Positions 15,573 to 24,553 of a DNA stretch of 64,000 nucleotides are shown here, piece by piece (positions within the stretch are counted from its first letter, which is position 1; every line of letters starts with the position of its first letter). The translations under genes and the position numbers were made by a program. The stretch lies in NCBI RefSeq assembly GCF_021390595.1, contig NZ_JAJEJR010000001.1, positions 1,736,001 through 1,800,000 of the forward strand, in the 5' to 3' direction. Below the pieces are notes generated by a model. It ran no database searches, was not told the origin of the DNA, and saw only the letters and a list, made by a program, of their open reading frames with translations. The DNA comes from Paraburkholderia sp. HP33-1 (lineage in GTDB: Bacteria > Pseudomonadota > Gammaproteobacteria > Burkholderiales > Burkholderiaceae).

Positions 15573-17594
15573 TCATTCCCTGGGCATTGGCTTGACGAGA
15601 CCTTCCATCTGATAGAACTCGATCTTGCGATAGAGTGTGCTTCGCGAAACACCGAGGGCTCGAGCGGCCTGGGCAAGGTTGCCGTGTGTATTGTGTACGG
15701 CGCGAGCGATCGCTAAACGTTCTGCTGCCTCCAGACTTGCCCCCTCATCCGGCGCCGATGGGATGACCTCGGACGTTGAGACTTCATCGAGCAACTCGGC
15801 GGGCAAATCATCGAGCGACACGGCAGGTTCGCTGGACGTCAAAAGCATATTCTCGATTACGTTGCGCATTTCCCTGACATTGCCGGGCCAGGAATAAGCG
15901 CGCAGCACCGCCATGACCTCCGCGCTCAGTTGTCGTTCGGGGACACCGTGGCGCAAGGCAAGCTTCCGGTTAAAGTGCTCGACTAGCAGATCGATGTCGA
16001 TATCCCGCTCGCGCAGCGGCGGAATGCGTAGGCGCGTAACACTGATCCGGTAATAAAGATCGCGCCGAAAGCGACCGGACTCGACCTCTTTGCGCAGATT
16101 GCGATTGGTCATTGCGAGCAGACGCACATCGACGCGGCGCGGTTGCGTGTCGCCAAGCCGGTAGATCACGCCCTCTTCCAGCACGCGTAACAGTACGGGC
16201 TGAAGTTCGAGCGGCATCTCACCGATCTCATCGAGACAAAGCGTTCCACCGTGAGCCAGTTCGAATCGGCCCGCCCGCCCTTCCGTCGTCGCGCCGGTAA
16301 AAGCACCACGCACGTGACCGAACAACTCGCTGGCAATCAGCTCTTTCGACGCAGCCCCACAGTTATAGGCGACGAACGGGCCGCCTCCGCCCTCTTCGCC
16401 ATGAATCGCGCGCGCGAACAGTTCCTTTCCAACCCCGGTCTCACCCTCGATCAGCACCGGTACACGCCTGCTGGCGAGTTGACGCCCGCGATGAATGGCG
16501 GCCAGCATCGCCGCACTTTGCCCCTGGATTTGCGCGAAGCGATTACGCTGGGGATCCGCTTCCCCGTTGCGCTCCGCGAGCGGCACGGTGACGGGTCGGC
16601 TTCGCGCCGGCACGACGAGCATCGCCCCGATCGTGTTGCCATCGACGACGACAGGATTGAACCAATCGGCGTGCAAGCCCGCGGGCAAATGCTGCACCCA
16701 GTCCTCCACCGGCGACGTCTCGCTCATCCCCGGGAAACGCTCGCCGATGCCGACCGGTAAAGTGACTCTGCCCGTGGTGTGCACAAGCCGGCCACTGCGG
16801 TCGATAGCCACCATCCCGGTTGCGTCCGACGACGACGACACCCGCTGCAGGCAGCAGGCCAACAAACGCAAACGCTCGCGAGCGGCCTGTTCGGCGAGCA
16901 CCATTTCAATCTGCCGCGCCGCGGTCACGGCCAATGTGAGGTTGTTGATCTGATAGGTGGAAGGTGGTCCGGAGATATCAAGCACACCGATCACCGCGCC
17001 GGTGCCTGGCTCGCATATCGGCGCCGCCGCGCAACTCCACGACTTGATGCCTTCACAGAAATGCTCCGAAGCATGGATATAGGTCGGCTCATGGGTTGCG
17101 AGCGCGGTGCCGATACCATTCGTGCCCGCTCTCCCCTCGCCCCAGTCGCCGCCGATCGTCAAATGGATTTTTTCGCCCGCCGCTCGCGTGCGCAAATCGC
17201 CGGCCGCCTTAAGGATTACGCCGTCCTGGTTCGTGAGCAGCAGGATTGAATGTGAATCAGCGAAAAGATCGGCCGTAACGGTGAACAGACGATCAGCTGC
17301 GGCTAGAAGGTCGCGATGGCGCCAGAGTAGCGCCGCGACTTCGTCACCGTGTACCGCGATCGGCGCCGAGACCGCAGTTGGACTGACGCCGGATTGCAAG
17401 CTGCGTTTCCATGAGTCGACGAGTGCCTGGGGAGCGGACGTCGACGACTCGCCGGCAAGAAATCGCTCCCACGCTCGCATCGTGCCCCGGTCGGAATGAC
17501 GCAGGTTAGCGCGCTGCGCGTTGGCTACGATGCCACGCATCGTGGCCTCGTCACCTAGACCCAACATGCTGCCAAGCTGATGTCTCCTCGCCAC
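15573..17594 (-). CDS. Sigma-54-dependent activator, AcoR/MimR type
   Basis: The 673-residue product starts at GTG 17594, chosen because AGGAGG lies exactly 6 bases upstream; an in-frame ATG at 17702 has no such site. The N-terminal GAF-type sensor region (about 30-330) is of the AcoR kind. The central AAA+ domain has Walker A GETGVGKE (384-391), the sigma-54 contact loop GAFTGA (430-435) and Walker B-like LCLDEIGEMP. A C-terminal Fis-type HTH (NLAQAARALGVSRSTLYRKI) follows. It lies at the end of the monooxygenase locus and is the natural activator of the two -24/-12 promoters at 27611-27627 and 31612-31628. The inducer may be the substrate or its alcohol product. Confidence 0.93.
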   Translation of the reverse strand: MARRHQLGSMLGLGDEATMRGIVANAQRANLRHSDRGTMRAWERFLAGESSTSAPQALVDSWKRSLQSGVSPTAVSAPIAVHGDEVAALLWRHRDLLAAADRLFTVTADLFADSHSILLLTNQDGVILKAAGDLRTRAAGEKIHLTIGGDWGEGRAGTNGIGTALATHEPTYIHASEHFCEGIKSWSCAAAPICEPGTGAVIGVLDISGPPSTYQINNLTLAVTAARQIEMVLAEQAARERLRLLACCLQRVSSSSDATGMVAIDRSGRLVHTTGRVTLPVGIGERFPGMSETSPVEDWVQHLPAGLHADWFNPVVVDGNTIGAMLVVPARSRPVTVPLAERNGEADPQRNRFAQIQGQSAAMLAAIHRGRQLASRRVPVLIEGETGVGKELFARAIHGEEGGGGPFVAYNCGAASKELIASELFGHVRGAFTGATTEGRAGRFELAHGGTLCLDEIGEMPLELQPVLLRVLEEGVIYRLGDTQPRRVDVRLLAMTNRNLRKEVESGRFRRDLYYRISVTRLRIPPLRERDIDIDLLVEHFNRKLALRHGVPERQLSAEVMAVLRAYSWPGNVREMRNVIENMLLTSSEPAVSLDDLPAELLDEVSTSEVIPSAPDEGASLEAAERLAIARAVHNTHGNLAQAARALGVSRSTLYRKIEFYQMEGLVKPMPRE

Positions 17595-17834
17595 TACTTT
17601 CCTCCTGGGCGATGGTTCAACGCGCAGCCTGGTTCTGTGGCTGGCTTCGTCATGACTAGCTAGAGTGTTATGGCCGGGCGCATTTTTGCTGACTTCAATC
17701 AATCAAACCCAGCAGCTAACGCGCACCTAGTATATGCCTGGATCTTCAGCAAGTCTTCGGGAGAAACGCGGTCTGCACGCCGAATCGCACCCTTATGCCA
17801 GAGTCTTTTGTTGATCTCTTTGCCAGCCAGATTG

Positions 17835-19160
17835 TCAGCCCCCCAAACCGGGAAATCCAACACCGAACGTTTGCAGCACCAGCACGACGTTGAACGATAA
17901 AACCGCCAGCGCGGCGAACGTGGCGATGATTGTCATCGAGGCGCGATTCGTATAGCCGCGCATCACCGCTTCGCAACGCGTGAACCACAGCAAGGCCGCC
18001 ATCGGAAACGGCAGCGCGAGACTCAATACCACCTGACTCAGGATCAGCGCACGGGTCGCGTCGACGCCGAGCGCTACCACTGCGAATGCGGGGACCATTG
18101 TGATGGCTCTGCGCAACCACAGCGGAATTCGAAAGCCGACAAACCCCTGCATGATCATCTGGCCCGCCATGGTGCCCACTACCGAACTGGATACGCCCGA
18201 AGCGATCAGAGACATCAGGAAGACGCCCGCCGCGCCTGCGCCGAGTAGTGGCGCGAGTGTCTGGTAGGCCTCCCTGATTTCCGCGACCTCGGGATGGCCT
18301 TGATGGAATGCACTCGCGGCCATGATCACCATTGCCATATTGATCACGCCGGCGATGCTCAGCGCGACAAGCACTTCGATGTTCGAAAACTTCAGCAGCT
18401 TTCTACGCTCCTTTTCGGTCCGTGCACGCACGCGATCCTGCGTGAGTCCCGAGTGCAAGAACAATGTATGAGGCATGACCGTCGCGCCGACGATACCAAC
18501 CGAGATCGTCAACGCATCCTTGTCCGGCAAGCGCGGCGAAAACGTATGGAGGAGAACCTGCGGCCAGATCACAGGCGCGATGAACAGTTCGGCGAGATAA
18601 GAGAGGCCAATGACGCCCACCAGTGCGCCAATGGCCAGTTCGAGAGGCCGAAATCCCGCGCTTTCGAACAGCAGGAGTCCATACGTTACCAACGCCGTAA
18701 TGGCCATACCCGCGAGTAACGGGAGGTGAAATAGCAACGCGAGTCCGATTGCGCCGCCAAGAAATTCGGCCAGATCGGTGGCCATCGCTGCGATTTCGCT
18801 CACTGCCCACATCAATAGCGCAACCGGCTTCGGAAACCGTTCGCGGCACAATTGCGCGAGGTTTTTGCCAGTCACGATGCCAAGTTTCGCCGACATCACC
18901 TGAAACAACATGGCCACAAGGTTCGCCAACAACACCACCCACAGCAACGCGTAACCGTATCTGGCGCCCGCCTGAATATTCGTCGCGAAGTTGCCGGGGT
19001 CCATGTAGGCCACGGAAACGACGACTGCGGGACCGGCAAACGGCAGCAGATTCAACGCACCGCGGCGGCGTCCTTCCAGTACCTCTTGCGCGGCGAGCGC
19101 CGTACGGGCGGTGCTCGCCCCCAAATTCGCGAGGCTTGTCGCCCGGACGCGATCATCCAT
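17835..19160 (-). CDS. mntH: NRAMP-family Mn2+/Fe2+ transporter
   Basis: The 441-residue inner-membrane protein (about 11 helices) imports divalent metal with protons. The start at 19160 is set by GGGGAG upstream. TM1 carries the metal-binding DPGNFATN, TM6 the partner motif ATVMPHTLFLHSG; both Asp-Pro-Gly-Asn and Met-Pro-His are intact. It follows the GroEL-like gene on the same strand after a 164-bp gap and precedes the activator gene. Its placement inside a di-iron monooxygenase locus suggests it supplies iron or manganese when the enzyme is made. The metal cannot be distinguished from sequence, and independent transcription is possible. Confidence 0.93.
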   Translation of the reverse strand: MDDRVRATSLANLGASTARTALAAQEVLEGRRRGALNLLPFAGPAVVVSVAYMDPGNFATNIQAGARYGYALLWVVLLANLVAMLFQVMSAKLGIVTGKNLAQLCRERFPKPVALLMWAVSEIAAMATDLAEFLGGAIGLALLFHLPLLAGMAITALVTYGLLLFESAGFRPLELAIGALVGVIGLSYLAELFIAPVIWPQVLLHTFSPRLPDKDALTISVGIVGATVMPHTLFLHSGLTQDRVRARTEKERRKLLKFSNIEVLVALSIAGVINMAMVIMAASAFHQGHPEVAEIREAYQTLAPLLGAGAAGVFLMSLIASGVSSSVVGTMAGQMIMQGFVGFRIPLWLRRAITMVPAFAVVALGVDATRALILSQVVLSLALPFPMAALLWFTRCEAVMRGYTNRASMTIIATFAALAVLSFNVVLVLQTFGVGFPGLGG

Positions 19161-19278
19161 GCGGGTTCTCCCCTTTTTCCTGCAATTCGCAGGAGTGGGC
19201 GCCCCGGCATGCATGGAGATCACATGATTGCTTTCATGATCGCGCCGGCGACACCGCCCCCTACCGGCGGGTTTCTGT

Positions 19279-19306
19279 GCCGGTCTCCGCGGATACGGAG
19301 GCCGGC
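19279..19306 (-). other. Hairpin between groEL-like and mntH genes
   Basis: GCCGGTCTCCG (19279-19289) pairs with CGGAGGCCGGC (19296-19306), 11 bp with one mismatch and a 6-base loop. There is no T-run on the minus strand, so it is more likely an mRNA-stability or partial attenuation element than a full terminator. Confidence 0.4.
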
Positions 19307-19324
19307 CAGATCGGTCTCACGAGT

Positions 19325-20962
19325 CTATGGACGGCCAAGCCGTTCGGCGCCAGCGCCCAGCGCCGGTCCGGCGGTCGGATCGATCGTCTCCGGTTTCTTC
19401 GCGATCAGCGTCTGGGTGGTGAGAATCAACCCTGCTACCGAGGCCGCATTGCGCACCGCGCTGTAACTGACCTTGACCGGATCGATGATGCCTGCTTCGG
19501 CCAGGTTCACGAATGCGCCACGACGTGCGTCGAGACCCATGCCGGGTTTCGCCCGCACCGCTTCGCTTACCATCGCAGTCCCGTCGAGGCCGCAATTCGT
19601 CGCGATGTGAAAGAGCGGCTTGGCCAACGCTGCCTGCAAGAGCCGCGCGCCTTGCTGCACGCTGCCATGACTACGAGCAATGACGCCCTCGAGTTCGGAT
19701 GCGACCCGCAACAGGGCCATGCCACCACCCGGCACGACGCCTTCGGCGATCGCCGCGCGCGCCGCGTGAATCGCATCGTCGATCAGATGCAGCCGACGCT
19801 TCTGTTCGACCGGGGTCGCGCCACCCGCGAGAATCAGCGCGGTGCCGCCCGACAGTTTCGCAAGGCGCACCTGAAACTTGTCGCGCTCAACGTTCTCCGG
19901 CGCCATTTCGTACTGGCGCGTCACCTGCTGACGGCGTGCCGCTACCGCCGCCGGATCGCCGCTGCCGGCCGTGATGATGGTCTGGTTCGAGGAGATGCGC
20001 ACCTGGCGCGCGCTGCCGAGGTCGCTCAATTGCGTGGCTTGCAGTTTCCCGCCGAGGTCGCGGGCAACGACCTTGCCACCGGTAACGATGGCGATGTCCT
20101 CGAGCATCGCCTTGCGCCAGTGCCCGTACTCCGGTGGATGAATCGCCGCCACGGGCATGCCGCCGTTGTCGCGCCACGCCAGCAACGCCATCACGCAGGC
20201 TGGCGCGACCTCTTCGGCAATGATCAGTAGCGGCCGTTTGCTATGAGTCGCAAGCGCCTGAAGCACCGCGACTTCGTCCTGTGATTGCAGCCGCTGGTCG
20301 GTCATCAGAATGAGCGGGTTGTCCAGCACCACCTGCATTCTCTCGATGTCCGTCACCATGTGGTGAGACAGGTAGCCTCGATCGAACGCCATCCCGTCCA
20401 CGACCTCAAGACGGGTTTCGACGGTGTTGCCGTACTCCACATCGACAATCCCGTCGGCGCCCACTCGCTCCAACGCCTCAGCCACCAGCTTCCCGGTGAA
20501 CTCGTCGTTGGCCGCCACCACCGCTACGGCGCGCACTTCGTCACTGCTGCGCAGGGGCGTCGCAGCGCGCTTGAGCGAGTCGATTGCCTCGTTGACGGCA
20601 AGTTCCAGGCCTTGCACCAGTTCAACCGGGTTTGCGCCTTGCGCGAGACAGGCGAGACCGTCCTGCACCAGTGCGTCCGCGAGAACAGTCGCGGTGGTCG
20701 TACCGTCGCCGGCGACTTCGTTGGTTTGCCTCGCCACTTCGCGCACGACCTGCGCGCCGATATTCTCGAACGGATCTTCGAGTTCGATCTCACTGGCAAT
20801 GCTGACACCGTCGCGCGAAATGATCGGCGTGCCGATCGGCCGGTCGATGATTGCGTTCATTCCGCGCGGGCCGAGCGTGCCTCGGACTGCCCTGGCGAGT
20901 TTCGCAATGCCTCGACCTAGCGCCATGCGCGCCTCGTCGTCATGCAGCATGATATTCGGCAT
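19325..20962 (-). CDS. mimG: Divergent GroEL-like chaperonin (MimG type)
   Basis: The 545-residue Hsp60 homologue retains the ATP-site signature AGDGTTTATVLA and GTLGPRG near the N-terminus, DGIVDVEYGNTVETRLEVV-like apical entry and EGVVPGGGMALLR in the equatorial domain. It differs from housekeeping GroEL in its start (MPNIMLHDDEARMALG) and lacks the Gly-Gly-Met tail, ending GAGAERLGRP. No groES lies next to it. In actinobacterial mim/prm clusters a chaperonin of this kind is needed to fold the large hydroxylase, and the gene order (A-B-C-D-E-F-G) is the same here. The start is supported by AGGAGAGACAGG upstream. Confidence 0.92.
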   Translation of the reverse strand: MPNIMLHDDEARMALGRGIAKLARAVRGTLGPRGMNAIIDRPIGTPIISRDGVSIASEIELEDPFENIGAQVVREVARQTNEVAGDGTTTATVLADALVQDGLACLAQGANPVELVQGLELAVNEAIDSLKRAATPLRSSDEVRAVAVVAANDEFTGKLVAEALERVGADGIVDVEYGNTVETRLEVVDGMAFDRGYLSHHMVTDIERMQVVLDNPLILMTDQRLQSQDEVAVLQALATHSKRPLLIIAEEVAPACVMALLAWRDNGGMPVAAIHPPEYGHWRKAMLEDIAIVTGGKVVARDLGGKLQATQLSDLGSARQVRISSNQTIITAGSGDPAAVAARRQQVTRQYEMAPENVERDKFQVRLAKLSGGTALILAGGATPVEQKRRLHLIDDAIHAARAAIAEGVVPGGGMALLRVASELEGVIARSHGSVQQGARLLQAALAKPLFHIATNCGLDGTAMVSEAVRAKPGMGLDARRGAFVNLAEAGIIDPVKVSYSAVRNAASVAGLILTTQTLIAKKPETIDPTAGPALGAGAERLGRP

Positions 20963-21005
20963 GATCCTGTCTCTCCTGATCCGGTTAGTTCCGATTGCTC
21001 TTTTT

Positions 21006-21887
21006 TTACTCTGCTGCGCTAGACGCCTCTCGTGCCGGCGCGAATGGAGCCTGAGGCTTCACGCCGCCAGTGCGGACGAAGTGCACCGGTTTGATCTCGA
21101 CCGTTTGCGCCGAGGCGCAGCTTTCGCCATAGCGCGCAGCCAGAAGACCGCGGCATAGCGCGCCGTTGAATTCGGCATTGACACCGACTCTTCGCAACGC
21201 GCGCAGGTACGCCCCCAGTCCGTCCGGATTCAGCGGAGCACCTTGCGTGTCGATAAAAGCCGGTTCATCCTCCTGCGCTGCTTCGTCGGGACAGAGGCCC
21301 ACTACAAAACGCCGTTCCCGATAGCGCGCGACAAGGCGCCGGGTTTTCCCATCGTCCGTGCTCGCGTCTGCTAACGTCGACAGCTGCGCCATGCTCAGCC
21401 GAACCAGCATCGCAGGGTCGCTGCCTTGTGCCAGCAGCCAACTCAAAAGCGCCTCCTGCCGCCGCTGGAAAGCCTTGACGAGGAAAATGCGCCGTACGTC
21501 TTCCACCTCGCCATTGGCCTCGCTGCCAAAGGTCTGCTGGAACGTGTGTCCAGCGGCTACACCTCGATTGATCTCGGTGGCATACATATGCTCGTCGAGT
21601 GTGATCGTGATGTTCGTCACCCACGGCAGGACCATGATCGCTCGTCGCATGTCGTCCGCCATCAGGTACGCGAAGTTGGCCGCGCACCAGTAGGTCGGCA
21701 AGCGGAAGCCGATCGATACACAGCCGTCATCGACCTCCACTGCGGTGACGAAACCCAGCTCCGTCACCGGCTCGTCGAGTTCCGGGTCGGACACCGCCTC
21801 GAGCCGGGACCAGACCTCGGCAACCCGGCTCGAAGCGCCCTTCGACACGACGAGCGCCGGTGCTTGCACAGCATGCGGGGTGCTCAT
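21006..21887 (-). CDS. mimF: DUF59/MIP18-type accessory protein (MimF type)
   Basis: The 293-residue product has an N-terminal DUF59-like domain (VWSRLEAVSDPELDEPVTEL, GFVTAVEVDDG, LPTYWCAANFAYLMADDMRR), the fold of SufT/PaaD-like iron-sulfur assembly proteins, with one conserved-looking cysteine in TYWCA. A helical C-terminal extension is specific to this gene type. Its ATG overlaps the amidohydrolase stop by 4 bp, so translation is coupled. In mim/prm clusters this gene sits between the amidohydrolase and the chaperonin; its role is presumed to be in assembly of the monooxygenase or its reductase. Confidence 0.85.
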   Translation of the reverse strand: MSTPHAVQAPALVVSKGASSRVAEVWSRLEAVSDPELDEPVTELGFVTAVEVDDGCVSIGFRLPTYWCAANFAYLMADDMRRAIMVLPWVTNITITLDEHMYATEINRGVAAGHTFQQTFGSEANGEVEDVRRIFLVKAFQRRQEALLSWLLAQGSDPAMLVRLSMAQLSTLADASTDDGKTRRLVARYRERRFVVGLCPDEAAQEDEPAFIDTQGAPLNPDGLGAYLRALRRVGVNAEFNGALCRGLLAARYGESCASAQTVEIKPVHFVRTGGVKPQAPFAPAREASSAAE

Positions 21888-22909
21888 GCGCCAACCGCTG
21901 CCGAGTGCCGAACGTCCTCCAGCTGTGTCTTTTGCGCTTCGACGTCGATGCCATACAAGCGCGCCGCGTTGAGTCCAAGGATCTTCTTCTTGGCCGTCAG
22001 CGACAACTGGACGCCGGTTTCCTTACTGACGGACTCGGGCAATTCGAAGGCCATGAACTTTTCGATCAGCCATTTCGGCGACCAGATGCCATAGTCACTG
22101 CCATAAAGGATCTTGTCCTCGCCGATCCAGAACAGCAGTTCCGAGATCACATGCGCGAAGTACTCAGGCCGTGTATGGATAAACGGCAGCACGACGGCAA
22201 GACCGCCGTAGACGTTCGTCTCCTGGGTGGCGATCCAGCAGAAGTCGTCGAGGCGCGGCAAACCGCAGTGCTCGACAATGAAATTCAGGTTCTGGAAACT
22301 GGTTGCAGCATCGTCGACATCGGCGACGTCGAACGCGTCGCGATTCAGCGGCAGAATCGTCGGCCCCTTGTGGACGTGGATGTTCTTGATCCCCAGCTTC
22401 TCGCAGCGTTCAAAAAAGCGTTGCGCGCTGGGGTCCGACAGCTTGTAGCCCTTGCTGTCGCCGCGCCATTCCGCCGTGTACAGCTTGACGCCCTGAATCT
22501 TGTAGAGTGCCGCGAGTTCCTCGAGATGATCGAGTCCCGCTTCCCCATCGCGGGGATCGAACGCGCCGTTGACGATAAAGCGGTTCGGATACTTTTTCTT
22601 CAACACATAGTTGGCCTCGGTCGTGTTGAAGCCGTTCTTGTAGAAGTCCGTCAAATAGGTCGGCTGGCAGATCGCCATGTCGTCATAACCCGTGACGAAC
22701 AGGTCGTTGTACATCGCTTCTTCGCCGTATTTGTCGAACTTTTCTTTGGGCCACAAATACTCCTTGGGGCTCAGGTTCGAGTGATACGCGTAGAAGCAGT
22801 CGATGAATTGCTGGCCGTGCACGTTTTTGATGTTGGCCTTGCTGCCGTCCCATAGATGAACGTGCCCGTCGATGATGAAGATTTCTTCTCCGTCCGCGGT
22901 TCGATACAT
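21884..22909 (-). CDS. mimE: Amidohydrolase-superfamily protein (MimE type)
   Basis: The 341-residue TIM-barrel protein starts at ATG 22909, preceded by AAGGAG. Metal-dependent amidohydrolase features are present: DGHVHLWDG (HxH after strand 1), NIHVHKGP, FIVEHCGLPRLDDF and the strand-8 aspartate in ILYGSDYGIWSPKW. It resembles the amidohydrolase_2 group of decarboxylases/lactonases. The gene is a fixed companion of propane/phenol-type monooxygenases, where its reaction is not established and it has been proposed to help maturation. It is coupled to mimF by a 4-bp overlap and lies 82 bp after mimD. Confidence 0.9.
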   Translation of the reverse strand: MYRTADGEEIFIIDGHVHLWDGSKANIKNVHGQQFIDCFYAYHSNLSPKEYLWPKEKFDKYGEEAMYNDLFVTGYDDMAICQPTYLTDFYKNGFNTTEANYVLKKKYPNRFIVNGAFDPRDGEAGLDHLEELAALYKIQGVKLYTAEWRGDSKGYKLSDPSAQRFFERCEKLGIKNIHVHKGPTILPLNRDAFDVADVDDAATSFQNLNFIVEHCGLPRLDDFCWIATQETNVYGGLAVVLPFIHTRPEYFAHVISELLFWIGEDKILYGSDYGIWSPKWLIEKFMAFELPESVSKETGVQLSLTAKKKILGLNAARLYGIDVEAQKTQLEDVRHSAAVGA

Positions 22910-22990
22910 GACATTCGTCTCCTTGGTTGCACGAGCGGCCCGTCGCCGTTGCGGGAAACCGGCCGCCTGTTTAGCTGGCAATGTGTTCGC

Positions 22991-23344
22991 TCACTCGTAA
23001 GCCATCGCGTCATCCATATTGCCGAACAGCACGACCGTCTCGTCATCGATCATCACCATTCGCCCGTAATGGGTCGAGGTGGAGATCTCGAACAGATGCG
23101 GCGTCATCTCGCGGCCTAGCACTTCGCTGATTTCGCTCATCCTGAACTCGATCTTGCCCTGTCCGTCGATGCGGATCATCGCGGGCAGATAGGTCACCGT
23201 AATGCCGGGTTTGGTAGACATCAGCTCGGCAATCGCCCGGGCCTCGACGCTGTCGTTCATCGTCACACCACATTGATGCGAGATGGTCTGTTCGAAGCGG
23301 ACATCTTTCATCGACTTGAAAATATTGGCTGTATGCACTGACAT
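22991..23344 (-). CDS. mimD: Monooxygenase coupling/effector protein (MmoB/DmpM family)
   Basis: The 117-residue cofactor-free regulatory subunit binds the hydroxylase and controls substrate and electron access. It shows the family pattern: SHQCGVTMNDSVEARAIAEL, then PGITVTYLPAMIRIDGQGKI and FRMSEISEVLGREMTPHLFE. The tail IDDETVVLFGNMDDAMAY is typical of the propane/acetone group. AGAGGAG precedes the ATG. It lies 56 bp downstream of mimC. Confidence 0.93.
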   Translation of the reverse strand: MSVHTANIFKSMKDVRFEQTISHQCGVTMNDSVEARAIAELMSTKPGITVTYLPAMIRIDGQGKIEFRMSEISEVLGREMTPHLFEISTSTHYGRMVMIDDETVVLFGNMDDAMAYE

Positions 23345-23400
23345 TGCGTACTCCTCTGCGCGGTTGGTTCGAATGGTTCGAGCAATGGTTCGGAGAGCGC

Positions 23401-24483
23401 TCAGGCATGGACCGACGAGGGAAAATGAACGCCGATTTCTCTGGCGATCATCTCCGCCCGCTCTATCGCGCTATCCAGACAGTCGTTGAACTGGGCCGTC
23501 TTCACATGCGGAATCGACCAGATCGGCTGCAACCGCTGCGCTGCGGCCAGGGCCAGCACGCCGTGCTTTTCGAGCCATTCGGCAAACAGCTTGCGATTGG
23601 CGTCACCGTGCTGCGGATCGTTGGCGAGCATGTGGAAAAGCTCGACGGCATTGGCCAGATTGCGCTCGTAGTCGCCTTCCGCCGCGGACACGACAGTCGG
23701 CGTCAGAAAATCGTTTTGCGCGGCGGCAACCTGCATGATGAATCCGCTGCGAAACAGATCCGCGACGAGGGGCTCGAATACGATGTTCACCGCGAAGTAC
23801 TTCTCGAGAAAATCGCTGACTCCGCCAATGGTTTCCACCGCCAGGCGCGTGTCCTGCCAGATTGGGTCGGTCAGCCAGTGCTGCTTGCCCGCATCGAGGT
23901 CGAGATTCGGGAGATCCAGGGCGATCTCACCCAGGTAAAGCGTCAGGTCCTGAGCGAAGCGCAGCTTGTACGACGCGTTCGTCAGGATGGCGCTATTGAT
24001 CATCTGGGTATAGCCGTAACGCTGCGCATGCATCGTTGCCGTTCCCAAACCGAACTCAGCATGCTTGTATGCGCCCAGATGCGCTTCAAGCACCTTGATC
24101 CACGTCTTGTCGAAGCGCTTTACTGCGCCCGAGCGCCGCGCGTTCTGGATCGCGCCGGTGATCATGCCAACGATGGTCGACTGACGCTGGTAATGCGTGC
24201 GCTCCCACTCCTCGTCGACAGCGCGGAACTTGTGCCAGTCCGAGCATTTGGCCGCCGTCCAGGTTTGCGAATACGTCGGCGTTCCGTCAGCGAATGAAAG
24301 GATCCAGTCTTGCAGCAGATACCGGTTCGGGTCGGGCTGGACATCCACCGTCATGTCTTCGTAGTGGCTCGCCTTGCGTCCCTTCGGTTCGAAGTAGTTG
24401 TACTTGCGACTGTCCCAGCCGACAAACTGGGCTGCGCCGGCCGCGCCCGACTTCACTGGCGACTGCTCTGCCAACGTACTCAT
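23401..24483 (-). CDS. mimC: Di-iron monooxygenase hydroxylase beta subunit
   Basis: The 360-residue small hydroxylase subunit has a ferritin-like helical fold without an iron site. Recognisable stretches are AAQFVGWDSRKYNYFEPKGR, DPNRYLLQDWILSFADGTP, LGAYKHAEFGLGTATMHAQR and HWLTDPIWQDTRLAVE, which match the beta subunit of MimABCD/PrmABCD-type enzymes. It forms the (alpha-beta)2 hydroxylase with mimA. The upstream AAGGAGGAC region gives a strong ribosome site. It follows the reductase gene by 70 bp. Confidence 0.93.
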   Translation of the reverse strand: MSTLAEQSPVKSGAAGAAQFVGWDSRKYNYFEPKGRKASHYEDMTVDVQPDPNRYLLQDWILSFADGTPTYSQTWTAAKCSDWHKFRAVDEEWERTHYQRQSTIVGMITGAIQNARRSGAVKRFDKTWIKVLEAHLGAYKHAEFGLGTATMHAQRYGYTQMINSAILTNASYKLRFAQDLTLYLGEIALDLPNLDLDAGKQHWLTDPIWQDTRLAVETIGGVSDFLEKYFAVNIVFEPLVADLFRSGFIMQVAAAQNDFLTPTVVSAAEGDYERNLANAVELFHMLANDPQHGDANRKLFAEWLEKHGVLALAAAQRLQPIWSIPHVKTAQFNDCLDSAIERAEMIAREIGVHFPSSVHA

Positions 24484-24553
24484 GTTAGTCCTCCTTCATG
24501 TTTCGGTTATGGACACTACGAACGGGCGCTACGTCAGATTCGATCGGATCCGC

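Noticed and set aside
17595..17702. Longer N-terminus for the sigma-54 activator (start at 17702)
   Set aside because: The GTG at 17594 has AGGAGG at ideal spacing; the extra 36 residues are polar and not part of any domain.
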